In this document: one piece after another, positions 32,295 through 40,678 of the stretch
Layout: each line of letters opens with the position of its first letter
Position numbering within the stretch: position 1 is the stretch's first letter
Assembly (NCBI RefSeq): GCF_041360795.1
Contig: NZ_JBFUPW010000001.1
Location: 558,001-622,000, forward strand
DNA from: Arthrobacter_E sp041360795
GTDB taxonomy: Bacteria > Actinomycetota > Actinomycetes > Actinomycetales > Micrococcaceae
DNA length: 64,000 bases
Direction of reading: 5' to 3'
Notes under the pieces: model-generated
What the model saw: only the letters and a program-made list of their open reading frames with translations
What the model was told of the DNA's origin: nothing
Databases searched by the model: none
Translations under genes and position numbers: made by a program

Positions 32295-32365
32295 CTGAGT
32301 TCGCTGCCCAGGGTGTGAGTCCGCTACATCGTGTAGCGGACTCACGACGTCGACAGCGGACTCAG
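32295..32365. repeat. Nested dyad of TGAGTCCGCT-type repeats
   Basis: The inner arms GTGAGTCCGCTACA (32315-32328) and TGTAGCGGACTCAC (32332-32345) pair perfectly over 14 bp around TCG. Outer arms 32295-32306 and 32354-32365 pair with one mismatch. It fills part of the 318-nt gap between the TetR stop and the DUF3107 start. It may terminate the TetR transcript or be a REP-like element. The rest of the gap shows nothing I recognise. Confidence 0.7.
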
Positions 32366-32436
32366 CGGTTCGGCGCGCGTGGGTTGAGACCGCGGGGGTG
32401 GAGCGCTGGGCGCGGCATGGCATGGACGCCGGGCGC

Positions 32437-33060
32437 TCAGCTCTCCTTCGGGAAGCGGCTGATGCCGCGCCAGGCGAGGCGGTAGATGAGGTCGCTGGCG
32501 ACGTCGAGGTCGAGCTTCCCGTCCGTCTCGAGCCAATAGCGCGCACTGACCTGGGCCATCCCGGCCAAGCCGCGACCCAGGAGCTGTGCTTCCAGGAGAG
32601 GCAGCTTCGTGTCCTCGGCGATGACCCGGGCGACCGCGTCCGCGAAGGTCCGGTTGAACGTCTCCAGACGGTCGCTGACCTCCTCGTCATTGGTCAGCCC
32701 GGATTCGAAGACCAGGCGGTGCGCCTGATCGTCGCCGGCCATGAATTCGAAGTACGCCCGCATGACGGCCTGGACGCGGAGCTTGTTGTCCGTGGTGGAG
32801 TCGATGGCCGTCAGGAGCATGTCCGTCAGCACCGCCAGATGGCTTTCCAGGAGCGCGAGGAAGAGCTCCCGTTTGGAGGGGAAGTGCTGGTAGAGGACCG
32901 GCTTGCTGACCCGGGCCGTCTCGGCGATCTCGTCCATCGCGGCGCCGTGATAGCCGTTCGCGACGAACACTTCCTGGGCCGCCTGGAGCAGCTGTGCCCG
33001 CCGTTCGTCCCGGGGAAGACGCGCGGTACGAGCGCCCGGCCGTGCTTCGCTCACCGTCAC
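32437..33060 (-). CDS. TetR-family regulator (Rv3208-like)
   Basis: About 207 residues. The helix-turn-helix is in RRAQLLQAAQEVFVANGYHGAAMDEIAETARVSKPVLYQHFPSKRELFLALL. GTG 33060 with AAGGA 7 nt upstream is preferred; GTG 33054 is possible. The position next to DUF3107 and MoeZ matches the Rv3208 neighbourhood. A perfect dyad TTACC-CATA-GGTAA lies in the divergent gap with moeZ and is a likely operator for this protein. Confidence 0.87.
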   Translation of the reverse strand: MTVSEARPGARTARLPRDERRAQLLQAAQEVFVANGYHGAAMDEIAETARVSKPVLYQHFPSKRELFLALLESHLAVLTDMLLTAIDSTTDNKLRVQAVMRAYFEFMAGDDQAHRLVFESGLTNDEEVSDRLETFNRTFADAVARVIAEDTKLPLLEAQLLGRGLAGMAQVSARYWLETDGKLDLDVASDLIYRLAWRGISRFPKES

Positions 33061-33113
33061 ATTCCATCCTTTACTTCCAGCGCCATCCCTGTGCGTCCGG
33101 CGTGAAGGCCAGT

Positions 33114-33127
33114 TTACCCATAGGTAA
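33114..33127. promoter_or_regulatory. Candidate TetR operator in the TetR/moeZ divergent gap
   Basis: TTACC (33114-33118), CATA, GGTAA (33123-33127): a perfect 5-bp dyad 54 bp upstream of the regulator and 38 bp upstream of moeZ. Confidence 0.6.
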
Positions 33128-33152
33128 TATGACGCGTGTGAGGCGGTGGGCA

Positions 33153-33158
33153 TACATT
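33153..33158 (+). promoter_or_regulatory. -10 box of leaderless moeZ promoter
   Basis: TACATT, 6 nt before ATG 33165. Confidence 0.6.
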
Positions 33159-33164
33159 GAAGAC

Positions 33165-34376
33165 ATGTCCTCCCTGACTTCCCGCACCGCCCTGCCGCCC
33201 CTGGTCGAACCCGCGGCGGATCTGACCCGCGAAGAGCTCGAACGCTATTCGCGGCACGTGATCATCCCGGAGATCGGCTCCGAGGGTCAGCGCCGGCTGA
33301 AGAACGCGCGCGTCCTGGTGATCGGCGCCGGTGGGCTGGGCTCTCCGGCTCTGCTCTATCTCGCGGCGGCGGGCGTGGGCACCCTGGGCGTGGTGGACGA
33401 CGACGTCGTGGAGCTGAGCAATCTCCAGCGGCAGGTGATGCACACGGTGGATCGTGTGGGGCTGCCGAAGACCGAGTCGGCCGCGCTGGCCATCGCCGAG
33501 CTGAACCCGCTGGTGACCGTGGTCCAGCACCGCGTCCGTCTAGACTCGTCCAACGCCGTCGAGCTCTTCCGCCAGTACGACCTGATCCTGGACGGCGCCG
33601 ACAACTTCGAGACCCGGTACCTCGTCAACGACGCCGCGGCGATCGCCGGCAAGCCGTACGTGTGGGGGTCGATCTTCCGGTTCGACGGTCAGGTGAGCGT
33701 GTTCTGGGAGCAGCACGGCCCCACCTACCGGGATCTGTACCCCGAGGCGCCGCCCGCCGGCAGCGTGCCGAGCTGCGGCGAAGGAGGCGTGTTCGGCATG
33801 CTGTGCGCCGCGGTGGGATCCCTCATGGTGAGCGAGGCCATCAAGCTCGTGACGGGCGTGGGCCGGTCCCTGCTGGGCCGCGTCGCGCTGTTCGATGCCC
33901 TGGGCGGGTCCTGGCGCGAGATCACCGTGCTCAAGGATCCCGAGGCGCAGCCCATCACCGAGCTGAGCGACTACGCCGCGTTCTGCGGCACGGCGCCCAC
34001 GGAGGAGGCGCCGTCGTCGTCGGAGGCTGATGGCGACAGTGACGGAGTGATCGATGCGCGGCGCCTGGCCGCGATGCTGGAGGAGCGCGACGCCGGGACG
34101 CGGGACTTCCTGCTCGTGGACGTGCGGGAGACGGGCGAGCGGGACATCGTGGCGATCCCCGGCTCGGTCCTCATTCCGCAGGGCCGGATCCTGGCCGGCG
34201 ACGCGTGGGACGAGCTGCCGCGGGACACGGAGATCGTGTTCCACTGCAAGGCGGGGAGCCGCTCCGCGAACGTCCTGGCGGCCGCTCGCCGCGAGGGCTA
34301 CACGAAGGTCAGCCACCTCGACGGCGGCGTGCTGGCGTGGGTGCGGGACGTCGAGCCCGGCAAGCCGGTCTACTGA
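33165..34376 (+). CDS. moeZ: Adenylyltransferase/sulfurtransferase MoeZ (MoeB-rhodanese)
   Basis: 403 residues. The E1-like domain has the nucleotide motif VIGAGGLGSPALLYLAAAGVG (about 52-72) and ILDGADNFETRYLVND. A C-terminal rhodanese domain holds the persulfide Cys 361 in FHCKAGSRS. The MoeB zinc Cys pairs are reduced to single Cys (PSCGEGG, FCGT), as in zinc-free MoeZ proteins. It adenylates and sulfurates ubiquitin-like carriers such as MoaD and CysO, and could serve ThiS, whose usual partner ThiF is absent nearby. The start is set by TACATT 6 nt upstream. Confidence 0.93.
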   Translation: MSSLTSRTALPPLVEPAADLTREELERYSRHVIIPEIGSEGQRRLKNARVLVIGAGGLGSPALLYLAAAGVGTLGVVDDDVVELSNLQRQVMHTVDRVGLPKTESAALAIAELNPLVTVVQHRVRLDSSNAVELFRQYDLILDGADNFETRYLVNDAAAIAGKPYVWGSIFRFDGQVSVFWEQHGPTYRDLYPEAPPAGSVPSCGEGGVFGMLCAAVGSLMVSEAIKLVTGVGRSLLGRVALFDALGGSWREITVLKDPEAQPITELSDYAAFCGTAPTEEAPSSSEADGDSDGVIDARRLAAMLEERDAGTRDFLLVDVRETGERDIVAIPGSVLIPQGRILAGDAWDELPRDTEIVFHCKAGSRSANVLAAARREGYTKVSHLDGGVLAWVRDVEPGKPVY

Positions 34377-34419
34377 GGGTTCCGGGCCGAGCGCCCGGGG
34401 AGTTCTGGCTCCAGCGTAC

Positions 34420-35808
34420 TCAGGCGCTGAGGTCCTGCGCGGTGTCCTCGTGCACGGACATCTCATGCGTCGGCACCTCGTGAGCCGGGCAGCCGGCCTC
34501 GGACGCGGCAGGCTGCGGCTCGGCGACGTCGATGCCGTAGAGCGCCTCGATGGCGTTCACGTACTGTTCCTGCAGGCCGGCGGCGGCGAGTTCGCGGCCG
34601 CGGACCATGGGGGTGTGCAGGAGCTGCTTGACCATGCGGCGCAGCGCGAACTCCACCTCCTCGGCGGCGGCGGTGCAGCCGTGCCGGGCCCGCACGCGCT
34701 CCATCTCGGAGTCGAGCACGGACATGGTGTGGCGGCGCAGCGCCACGATGGCGGAGTCCACGCTCCGGGAGCGACGCTCCGCTTCGAATTCATGGGCGGC
34801 GGAGTCAACGATCCGCGTGGCCTCGGCCAGGGATTCGGCGGCTTCCTCAGGCGCGGCGAGCCGCACGGATTCCAGCGTGAGGAGTTCCACGCCGTCGAGC
34901 TCATCCACGGCGGGGTCGAAGTCGCGGCTGAGCGCCAGATCGATCACGATCAAGGGCTTGGGCTCAGGGCCGCGGACCTCGGCGAGCTCTTCGGCGGACA
35001 CCCTGCGGTCCGAACCGCTGCAGCCGATCAGGACGTCGGCCTCGGCGATCGCGGCGGACAGATTGTCCGCGTCGAGCGCGGTGCCGCCACGGGCCGCCAC
35101 GAACTCGCCCGCCCGGCCGGAGCCGGAGAAGACGCTCACCTGGGTGCAGCCGCGTTCGCGGAGCAGGGCCATGGTGGCTCCGGCGTAGGCGCCGGTGCCG
35201 AAGAGGACCACGCGGGTGTTCTGCCAGTCGCGGTCCACGGACAGCTCGGTGGCCAGCTCGAGAGCCACGGAGACGATCGAGAGGCCGCGGCTGCCCAGGG
35301 CGGTGCGGGTGCCGACCTCCTTCGCTGTGCGGCTGGCGGCCTGGAAGAGGCGCACCAGACCGGGGCTCGCGGTGCCGGAATCCTGGGCGGTGATGAGGGC
35401 TCGGCGCACCTGGCCTGCGATCTCGCGTTCGCCGACGACGGCGGAGTCGAGCCCGGCGCCGACCGAGAAGAGGTGGCGGGCCACTTCGGGGCCGCGGCGG
35501 AGCGTCAGGGCCTGGGAGACGGTGGCCACGTCCAGGCCGCTCTGCGTGGTGATGTTCTTGAGAAGTTCGTCACGCGCGGCTTCCAGGCCGCGTTCGGTGG
35601 CGGCTTCGGCGTAGATCTCGAAGCGGTTGCACGTCGCGAGCACCACGGAGCCGTTCAGGGCGAGGTCCTCAGCGGCGTCACCGGACCGGGCGGGCAGGGG
35701 CGGCGACATGGCGCTCCGCGAGGCGACGGCGGAAGCGCCCTTGCTCAGCCGAGCAACGGTTTCAAGGTTCAGATCGGCGTGGGTCGCCGTGAGTGAAAAG
35801 AGCACCAC
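34420..35808 (-). CDS. hemA: Glutamyl-tRNA reductase
   Basis: 462 residues. The catalytic Cys is residue 60 in VLATCNRFEIYAE. Next come GREIAGQVRRAL, an NADPH domain (VVLFGTGAYAGATM, GCSGSDRRVS) and a C-terminal dimerisation helix. It reduces glutamyl-tRNA to glutamate 1-semialdehyde, the first step of C5 haem synthesis. GTG 35808 has TAAGAT 9 nt upstream, so the leader is absent or minimal. It is divergent from hemE across a gap with a perfect 21-bp palindrome. Confidence 0.94.
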   Translation of the reverse strand: MVLFSLTATHADLNLETVARLSKGASAVASRSAMSPPLPARSGDAAEDLALNGSVVLATCNRFEIYAEAATERGLEAARDELLKNITTQSGLDVATVSQALTLRRGPEVARHLFSVGAGLDSAVVGEREIAGQVRRALITAQDSGTASPGLVRLFQAASRTAKEVGTRTALGSRGLSIVSVALELATELSVDRDWQNTRVVLFGTGAYAGATMALLRERGCTQVSVFSGSGRAGEFVAARGGTALDADNLSAAIAEADVLIGCSGSDRRVSAEELAEVRGPEPKPLIVIDLALSRDFDPAVDELDGVELLTLESVRLAAPEEAAESLAEATRIVDSAAHEFEAERRSRSVDSAIVALRRHTMSVLDSEMERVRARHGCTAAAEEVEFALRRMVKQLLHTPMVRGRELAAAGLQEQYVNAIEALYGIDVAEPQPAASEAGCPAHEVPTHEMSVHEDTAQDLSA

Positions 35809-35817
35809 AGTGGCACC

Positions 35818-35823
35818 ATCTTA
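35818..35823 (-). promoter_or_regulatory. Probable -10 of hemA
   Basis: TAAGAT on the minus strand, 9 nt before GTG 35808. Confidence 0.45.
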
Positions 35824-35887
35824 TGCTCTTCGCACCTTTGTAGAAAAACCGGCCGCGAATCCGCGGATCCCAGTAATGGCGCGGAAA

Positions 35888-35908
35888 TCACTGACACAGT
35901 GTCAGTGA
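35888..35908. promoter_or_regulatory. Perfect 21-bp palindrome between hemA and hemE
   Basis: TCACTGACAC and GTGTCAGTGA flank a single central A. It lies 80 bp upstream of hemA and 47 bp upstream of hemE. A second smaller dyad (GACGA-AGTG-TCGTC, 35907-35920) overlaps its right edge and repeats the AGTGTC core. It looks like an operator for a dimeric regulator of haem genes. Confidence 0.65.
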
Positions 35909-35942
35909 CGAAGTGTCGTCAAGTTGCGGCCCCGAAGATAGG

Positions 35943-35948
35943 CACAAT
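35943..35948 (+). promoter_or_regulatory. Possible -10 of leaderless hemE promoter
   Basis: CACAAT, 6 nt before ATG 35955. Confidence 0.45.
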
Positions 35949-35954
35949 CAAGAT

Positions 35955-37031
35955 ATGCCTTCCATGCTCCAGGCCCTCCCGGCTGCCCACCCTCTGGTCA
36001 CCGGCGCCACGTCGGATTCCCCGCTGATCACCGCGTACCGCGGGGGCAAGCCCACCCGCCGGCCCGTGTGGTTCATGCGCCAGGCCGGCCGCTCGCTGCC
36101 CGAATACCGCGAGGCCCGCCAGGGGATCTCCATGCTGGACTCCTGCCTCAAGCCTGAACTCGCCGCCGAGATCACGCTGCAGCCCGTGCGCCGCCACGAC
36201 GTCGACGCCGGCATCTTCTTCTCCGACATTGTCATCCCGCTCAAGCTCGCGGGCGTGGGAGTGGACATCGTCCCCGGCGTCGGTCCGGTGCTGGAGAACC
36301 CGGTCCGCACCGCGGCGGACGTCGCCGCCCTGCCGAAGCTCACCTGGGAGGCGCTCGAGCCCATCCGCCAGGCCGTCCGCCTCACCGTCGAGGAACTGGG
36401 CAGCACTCCGCTGATCGGTTTCGCGGGCGCTCCGTTCACCCTGGCCGCCTACATGGTGGAAGGCCGCCCGTCCCGCGACCACCTCGGCCCCCGGACGATG
36501 ATGCACGCCGACCCCGAGACCTGGAAGGCACTGGCCGCCTGGGCCGCCGACGCCTCGGGTCTCTTCCTTCAGGCGCAGCTCGAAGCCGGCGCCTCCGCCG
36601 CGCAGCTGTTCGACTCCTGGGCCGGCTCCCTCGGTCTGGCCGACTATGAGCGCTACGTCGCCCCCGCGTCCGCCCGGGCATTGGACGCGGTCCGCGGCCT
36701 CGGCGCCCCGCTGATCCACTTCGGCACCGGGACCTCCGAGCTGCTGCCCGCCATGCACGGGGTCGGTGTGGACGTCATGGGCGTCGACTACCGTCTGCCC
36801 CTCGACGAGGCCAACCGCCGCCTCGGGGGCGCGGTCCCGCTGCAGGGCAACATCGACCCTGCCCTGCTGCCCGCCCCGTGGGAGGTCCTGGAAGCCCACG
36901 TCCGCGAGGTCATCGCGGCGGGCGCCTCGGCCCCGGGCCACGTGGTCAACCTCGGTCACGGGGTTCCCCCGGAGACGGATCCCGCAGTGCTCACCCGCGT
37001 GGTCGAGCTCATCCACTCGATCGGGTACTGA
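35955..37031 (+). CDS. hemE: Uroporphyrinogen decarboxylase
   Basis: 358 residues, TIM barrel. The N-terminal signature RPVWFMRQAGRSLPEYRE and the second motif GFAGAPFTLAAYMVEG are conserved, with SDIVIPLKLAG and the C-terminal NLGHGVPPETDP. It converts uroporphyrinogen III to coproporphyrinogen III. It opens the plus-strand haem operon hemE-cgoX-chdC-cpfC-hemC-hemD-hemB. Confidence 0.95.
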   Translation: MPSMLQALPAAHPLVTGATSDSPLITAYRGGKPTRRPVWFMRQAGRSLPEYREARQGISMLDSCLKPELAAEITLQPVRRHDVDAGIFFSDIVIPLKLAGVGVDIVPGVGPVLENPVRTAADVAALPKLTWEALEPIRQAVRLTVEELGSTPLIGFAGAPFTLAAYMVEGRPSRDHLGPRTMMHADPETWKALAAWAADASGLFLQAQLEAGASAAQLFDSWAGSLGLADYERYVAPASARALDAVRGLGAPLIHFGTGTSELLPAMHGVGVDVMGVDYRLPLDEANRRLGGAVPLQGNIDPALLPAPWEVLEAHVREVIAAGASAPGHVVNLGHGVPPETDPAVLTRVVELIHSIGY

Positions 37032-37038
37032 GCCCGCC

Positions 37039-38595
37039 ATGTCCCAGCCCACCCAGCCACAGCAGGGCCACGGCCCGGCTCCGGTGACCGCGCCCGCCGG
37101 GGTGCGGCGCGCCGTCGTCGTCGGCGGGGGAGTGTCGGGGCTGCTGGCCGCGTACCGGCTGAGCGCCGACGGCGTCGCCGTCACCCTCGTGGAGGCGCGG
37201 CCCGTGCTGGGCGGCGCGGTTCGCTCGCACACGGTGGGCGGGCTGACACTCGACTCGGGTGCGGAGTCCTTCGCGACCCGTGGCGACGCCATCCCTGCTT
37301 TGCTCAAGGACCTGGGACTCGACCAGGACGTGGTCGCGCCGCATCCGTCGGGTGCGTGGGTGAGGCTTCCCCAAGGGCCGCGCGAACTCCCGAAGACCGG
37401 CGTCCTCGGCATCCCGGCCGACCCCTGGGACGAGGAGGTCCGCCGCACGCTCGGCTGGGCCGGATCGCTGCGGGCGAGCCTCGACCGGGTCCTGCCCGGG
37501 AATCTCGGCGCGGGCGCGGACGTCAGCAGCGTGGCCCGGCTCGTCAGGCTGCGGCAGGGCCGACGGGTGCTGAAGCGCTTGGTCGAACCGGTGGTGGGCG
37601 GAGTCCACGCCGCCGATCCGGGCCTGCTCGATGTGGACATGGTGGCTCCCGGCCTGCGGAAGCGGATGAGGGAACACGGATCGCTCGGCGCGGCCGTCCT
37701 CGCTCAGCGGCAGTCGGCCCGGACGGTCCCCGGGGACGCGGACCGGAACGGAGCGCCGCGCCGTGCGGGGTCCGCCGTCGCGGGTCTCCGTGGCGGTATG
37801 CACCGGCTCGTGGAAACGCTGGAGGCCCATGTCCGGGAGGCCGGCGCCCGCGTGCTGACCTCCGCCGCGGCGCGGCCCGTCAGCCGGGACGCCGACGGCG
37901 TCTGGACCATTCCGGTCGAGCACGACGGCGCGGTGGAGACGCTGCGCGCCGAGCACCTGGTCGTGGCGCTGGACGGCCCCGCCGCCGTCGAGCTGCTCGC
38001 CTCCCAGGTGCCCGCTCTCGCAGCGCATCGTCCCGAGCCGGGGGCACAGATCAAGCTCGTGACCCTCGTGGTCGATCAGCCCGAGCTGGACGCCCGCCCC
38101 CGCGGCACCGGCATCCTCGTGGCGCCCCAGACACAGGGCGTGCAGGCGAAGGCGCTCACCCACGCGACGGCGAAATGGCCCTGGCTGGCCGAGGCCGCCG
38201 GGCCGGGCGTGCATGTGCTGCGTCTCAGCTATGGCCGTCAGGACGGCGCGCCGGGCCAGAATACCGAGAGCTCCGCAGTCGGCGCCGCCCCCGAGAGCGA
38301 CGAGGAGCTCTTCCAGGCGGCCCTGGCCGATGCGTCCGAGCTGCTGGGTGTGCCCCTCGCCGCGGACGATGTGCTGGATTACGACGTGGTCCGCTGGTCC
38401 GGGGCGCTGCCGTTCGCGGCGGTCGGGCACCGGCAACGCGTCGCGGCCGTCCGGGAGCTGTGCGCCGCGGAGCCGGGACTCGACGTCGTGGGAGCATGGC
38501 TTGCGGGAACCGGCCTCGCCGCCGTGGTCGCGGACACGCTCAAGATTTTCACCGGAGCCGGGTCCGGTTCCGGGCAGGGGCCCTCACGGGCCTAG
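37039..38595 (+). CDS. cgoX: Coproporphyrinogen III oxidase (HemY-type)
   Basis: 518 residues, flavoprotein. The FAD-binding motif RRAVVVGGGVSGLLAAYRLSADG is near the N-terminus, followed by LVEARPVLGGAVRSH and LDSGAESFATRG. The C-terminus has AWLAGTGLAAVVADT. It oxidises coproporphyrinogen III to coproporphyrin III in the coproporphyrin-dependent route, as indicated by the adjacent chdC and cpfC. A 20-residue Gln/Pro-rich N-terminal extension precedes the fold. It lies 7 nt after hemE. Confidence 0.92.
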   Translation: MSQPTQPQQGHGPAPVTAPAGVRRAVVVGGGVSGLLAAYRLSADGVAVTLVEARPVLGGAVRSHTVGGLTLDSGAESFATRGDAIPALLKDLGLDQDVVAPHPSGAWVRLPQGPRELPKTGVLGIPADPWDEEVRRTLGWAGSLRASLDRVLPGNLGAGADVSSVARLVRLRQGRRVLKRLVEPVVGGVHAADPGLLDVDMVAPGLRKRMREHGSLGAAVLAQRQSARTVPGDADRNGAPRRAGSAVAGLRGGMHRLVETLEAHVREAGARVLTSAAARPVSRDADGVWTIPVEHDGAVETLRAEHLVVALDGPAAVELLASQVPALAAHRPEPGAQIKLVTLVVDQPELDARPRGTGILVAPQTQGVQAKALTHATAKWPWLAEAAGPGVHVLRLSYGRQDGAPGQNTESSAVGAAPESDEELFQAALADASELLGVPLAADDVLDYDVVRWSGALPFAAVGHRQRVAAVRELCAAEPGLDVVGAWLAGTGLAAVVADTLKIFTGAGSGSGQGPSRA

Positions 38596-38597
38596 AA

Positions 38598-38614
38598 TTC
38601 TACATATCGTAGAA
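38598..38614. promoter_or_regulatory. Palindrome TTCTAC-N5-GTAGAA upstream of chdC
   Basis: A perfect 6-bp dyad directly after the cgoX stop, 84 bp before chdC. It may be an operator for an internal promoter or a short hairpin. Confidence 0.5.
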
Positions 38615-38621
38615 GTCAAAA

Positions 38622-38643
38622 GAAGTACCGAAGAAGTACCGAA
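38622..38643 (+). repeat. Tandem 11-bp repeat GAAGTACCGAA
   Basis: Two exact 11-nt copies (38622-38632, 38633-38643) followed by GTAC. The period is about one DNA turn, so binding of a protein on one DNA face is possible. Confidence 0.7.
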
Positions 38644-38697
38644 GTACACAGCGGAGACGGACATCCGATCACTTCCGATGCAGGAGGACACAGCAGC

Positions 38698-39408
38698 ATG
38701 AGCCACGCAGCAGCAGGACACCACGCCGGGGCGCCGGAGCCCCAGGGCGGCGGCAACGAGTTCTTCACCCTCTGGGCCGTCTTCAAGCGCACCGGCACCG
38801 TGGAGCGGGCCGAGAGCGCGGTGGCCGCATTCGAGACCCTCATCGACTCGCTCTCGGACCAGCAGGTGACCCTCCGCGGCGCCTACGACGTCTCCGGCAT
38901 GCGAGCCGAGGCCGACGTCATGCTCTGGCTGCACGGCGCCAAGCCGGAGGAACTCCAGGCCGCGCTGCGCCGCATCCGCCGCACCGAGCTGTTCGCCGGC
39001 ACCGAGCTGGCGTTCTCCGCCATGGGCGTGCACCGCGACGCCGAGTTCGCCAAGAGCCACACCCCCGCTTTCTCCCGCGGCGTCCCCGCCGAGGAGTGGC
39101 TGTGCGTGTACCCGTTCGTCCGCTCCTACGAGTGGTACATCCTCCCCGCGGAGGAGCGCGGCCAGATGCTCCGCGAGCACGGCCTGCTCGGCCGCGAGTT
39201 CCCGCAGGTCCAGTCCAACACCGTGGCATCCTTCGCCCTGGGTGACTGGGAGTGGATCCTGGCCCTCGAAGCGCCGGAGCTGGTGGACCTGGTGGACCTG
39301 ATGCGCCACCTGCGTCACAGCGAGGCCCGCAACCACGTCCGCGAAGAAATCCCGTTCTACACCGGTCGTCGCATCCCGGCGGCCCAGATTGCCGAGGTCC
39401 TTGCATGA
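38698..39408 (+). CDS. chdC: Coproheme decarboxylase ChdC (HemQ)
   Basis: 236 residues, chlorite-dismutase-like fold. The actinobacterial catalytic Tyr is residue 138 in CVYPFVRSYEWYIL, and the proximal haem-binding region is MRHLRHSEARNHVREE. It decarboxylates coproheme to haem b with peroxide. AGGAGG lies 10 nt before the ATG. The stop overlaps the cpfC start (ATGA). The 102-nt gap to cgoX carries a palindrome and a tandem repeat, so a second promoter is possible. Confidence 0.94.
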   Translation: MSHAAAGHHAGAPEPQGGGNEFFTLWAVFKRTGTVERAESAVAAFETLIDSLSDQQVTLRGAYDVSGMRAEADVMLWLHGAKPEELQAALRRIRRTELFAGTELAFSAMGVHRDAEFAKSHTPAFSRGVPAEEWLCVYPFVRSYEWYILPAEERGQMLREHGLLGREFPQVQSNTVASFALGDWEWILALEAPELVDLVDLMRHLRHSEARNHVREEIPFYTGRRIPAAQIAEVLA

Positions 39409-40634
39409 GCACCCCAGTCGACGCCGCCCTCGAGGCGCTGCACATCAGCACCGAACCGAACACCGTCACCGACCGCGGCCGCATGGCCCCGGCCGAGTAC
39501 GATGCCGTCCTCCTCGCCTCCTTCGGCGGCCCGGAGGGCCAGGACGACGTGATCCCCTTCCTGCGGAACGTCACCCGCGGCCGCGGCATCCCGGACGAGC
39601 GCCTCGAAGAGGTCAGCCACCACTACCGCGCCTTCGGCGGCGTAAGCCCCATCAACCAGCAGAACCGTGAGCTGAAGGCGGCCATCGAGTCCGAGCTCTC
39701 GGCCCGCGGCCTCGCCCTGCCGCTCTACTGGGGAAACCGGAACTGGGACCCCTACATCCCGCAGACGCTCCAGCAGATGTACGACGACGGCCACCGCCGC
39801 GTCCTCATGATCACCACGAGCGCATACTCCTGCTACTCCAGCTGCCGCCAGTACCGCGAGGACATCGGCCTCGCGCTCACCGAGACCGGCCTGGACGGCA
39901 AGCTGCAGGTGGACAAGGTCCGCCAGTACTTCGACCACCCGGGATTCATCCTCCCGTTCGTCGAGGGCACGCTCGAGGGCCTGCAGAAGATCCGCGTCGC
40001 GCTGGAAGCCGAGGACGGCTCCCGGGACTCGGAGATCCGCGTCCTCTTCGCCACGCACTCCATCCCCACCCGTGACGCCGAGGCCGCCGGCCGCAGCGCG
40101 GACGAGCCCCGCGATTTCGAGGGCGGTTCCGCCTACGTGGCTCAGCACCTGGCCGCCGCCCGCGCCATCATGGCCGTCGTGGCCCCCGAGGTCGCCTGGG
40201 ATCTGGTGTACCAGTCCCGGTCCGGCGCCCCGCACGTGCCGTGGCTCGAGCCGGACATCAACGACCACCTGCAGGAGATCGCTCCGCAGGGCGTCAAGGG
40301 CGCCGTGATCGTTCCCCTCGGCTTCGTGAGTGACCACATGGAGGTCGCCTGGGATCTGGACACCGAGGCGCTGGAGACCTGCAAGGAACTCGGCGTCGAA
40401 GCAGTCCGCGTGCCGACCCCCGGCACGCACGGCACGTTCGTGGCCGGCCTCGTGGACCTGATCAGCGAGCGGACGGTGGCGCAGAACATCGCCGACCGCC
40501 CGCACGTCACGGACCTCGGCGCCTGGTACGACATCTGCCGTCCCGGCTGCTGCGAGAACTTCCGTGGCGCCAAGCCGGTGATCGCCGAAGCCGGTGTCAC
40601 TCTCGGCACCACGCACGACGCATACCCGGCCTGA
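39405..40634 (+). CDS. cpfC: Coproporphyrin ferrochelatase
   Basis: 409 residues. Ferrochelatase motifs include LLASFGGPEG, YWGNRNWDPYIPQTL, FATHSIPTRDAE, and VPLGFVSDHMEVAWDLD with the catalytic His/Glu region. Cys residues in SCYSSCRQYRED and the C-terminal CRPGCCENF are placed like the [2Fe-2S] ligands of actinobacterial enzymes. It inserts ferrous iron into coproporphyrin III and supplies ChdC. It is translationally coupled to chdC. Confidence 0.94.
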   Translation: MSTPVDAALEALHISTEPNTVTDRGRMAPAEYDAVLLASFGGPEGQDDVIPFLRNVTRGRGIPDERLEEVSHHYRAFGGVSPINQQNRELKAAIESELSARGLALPLYWGNRNWDPYIPQTLQQMYDDGHRRVLMITTSAYSCYSSCRQYREDIGLALTETGLDGKLQVDKVRQYFDHPGFILPFVEGTLEGLQKIRVALEAEDGSRDSEIRVLFATHSIPTRDAEAAGRSADEPRDFEGGSAYVAQHLAAARAIMAVVAPEVAWDLVYQSRSGAPHVPWLEPDINDHLQEIAPQGVKGAVIVPLGFVSDHMEVAWDLDTEALETCKELGVEAVRVPTPGTHGTFVAGLVDLISERTVAQNIADRPHVTDLGAWYDICRPGCCENFRGAKPVIAEAGVTLGTTHDAYPA

Positions 40635-40678
40635 GCCGCATCACCCCGGGACACCGGGACAGGGAGGAAGAGAAGAGC

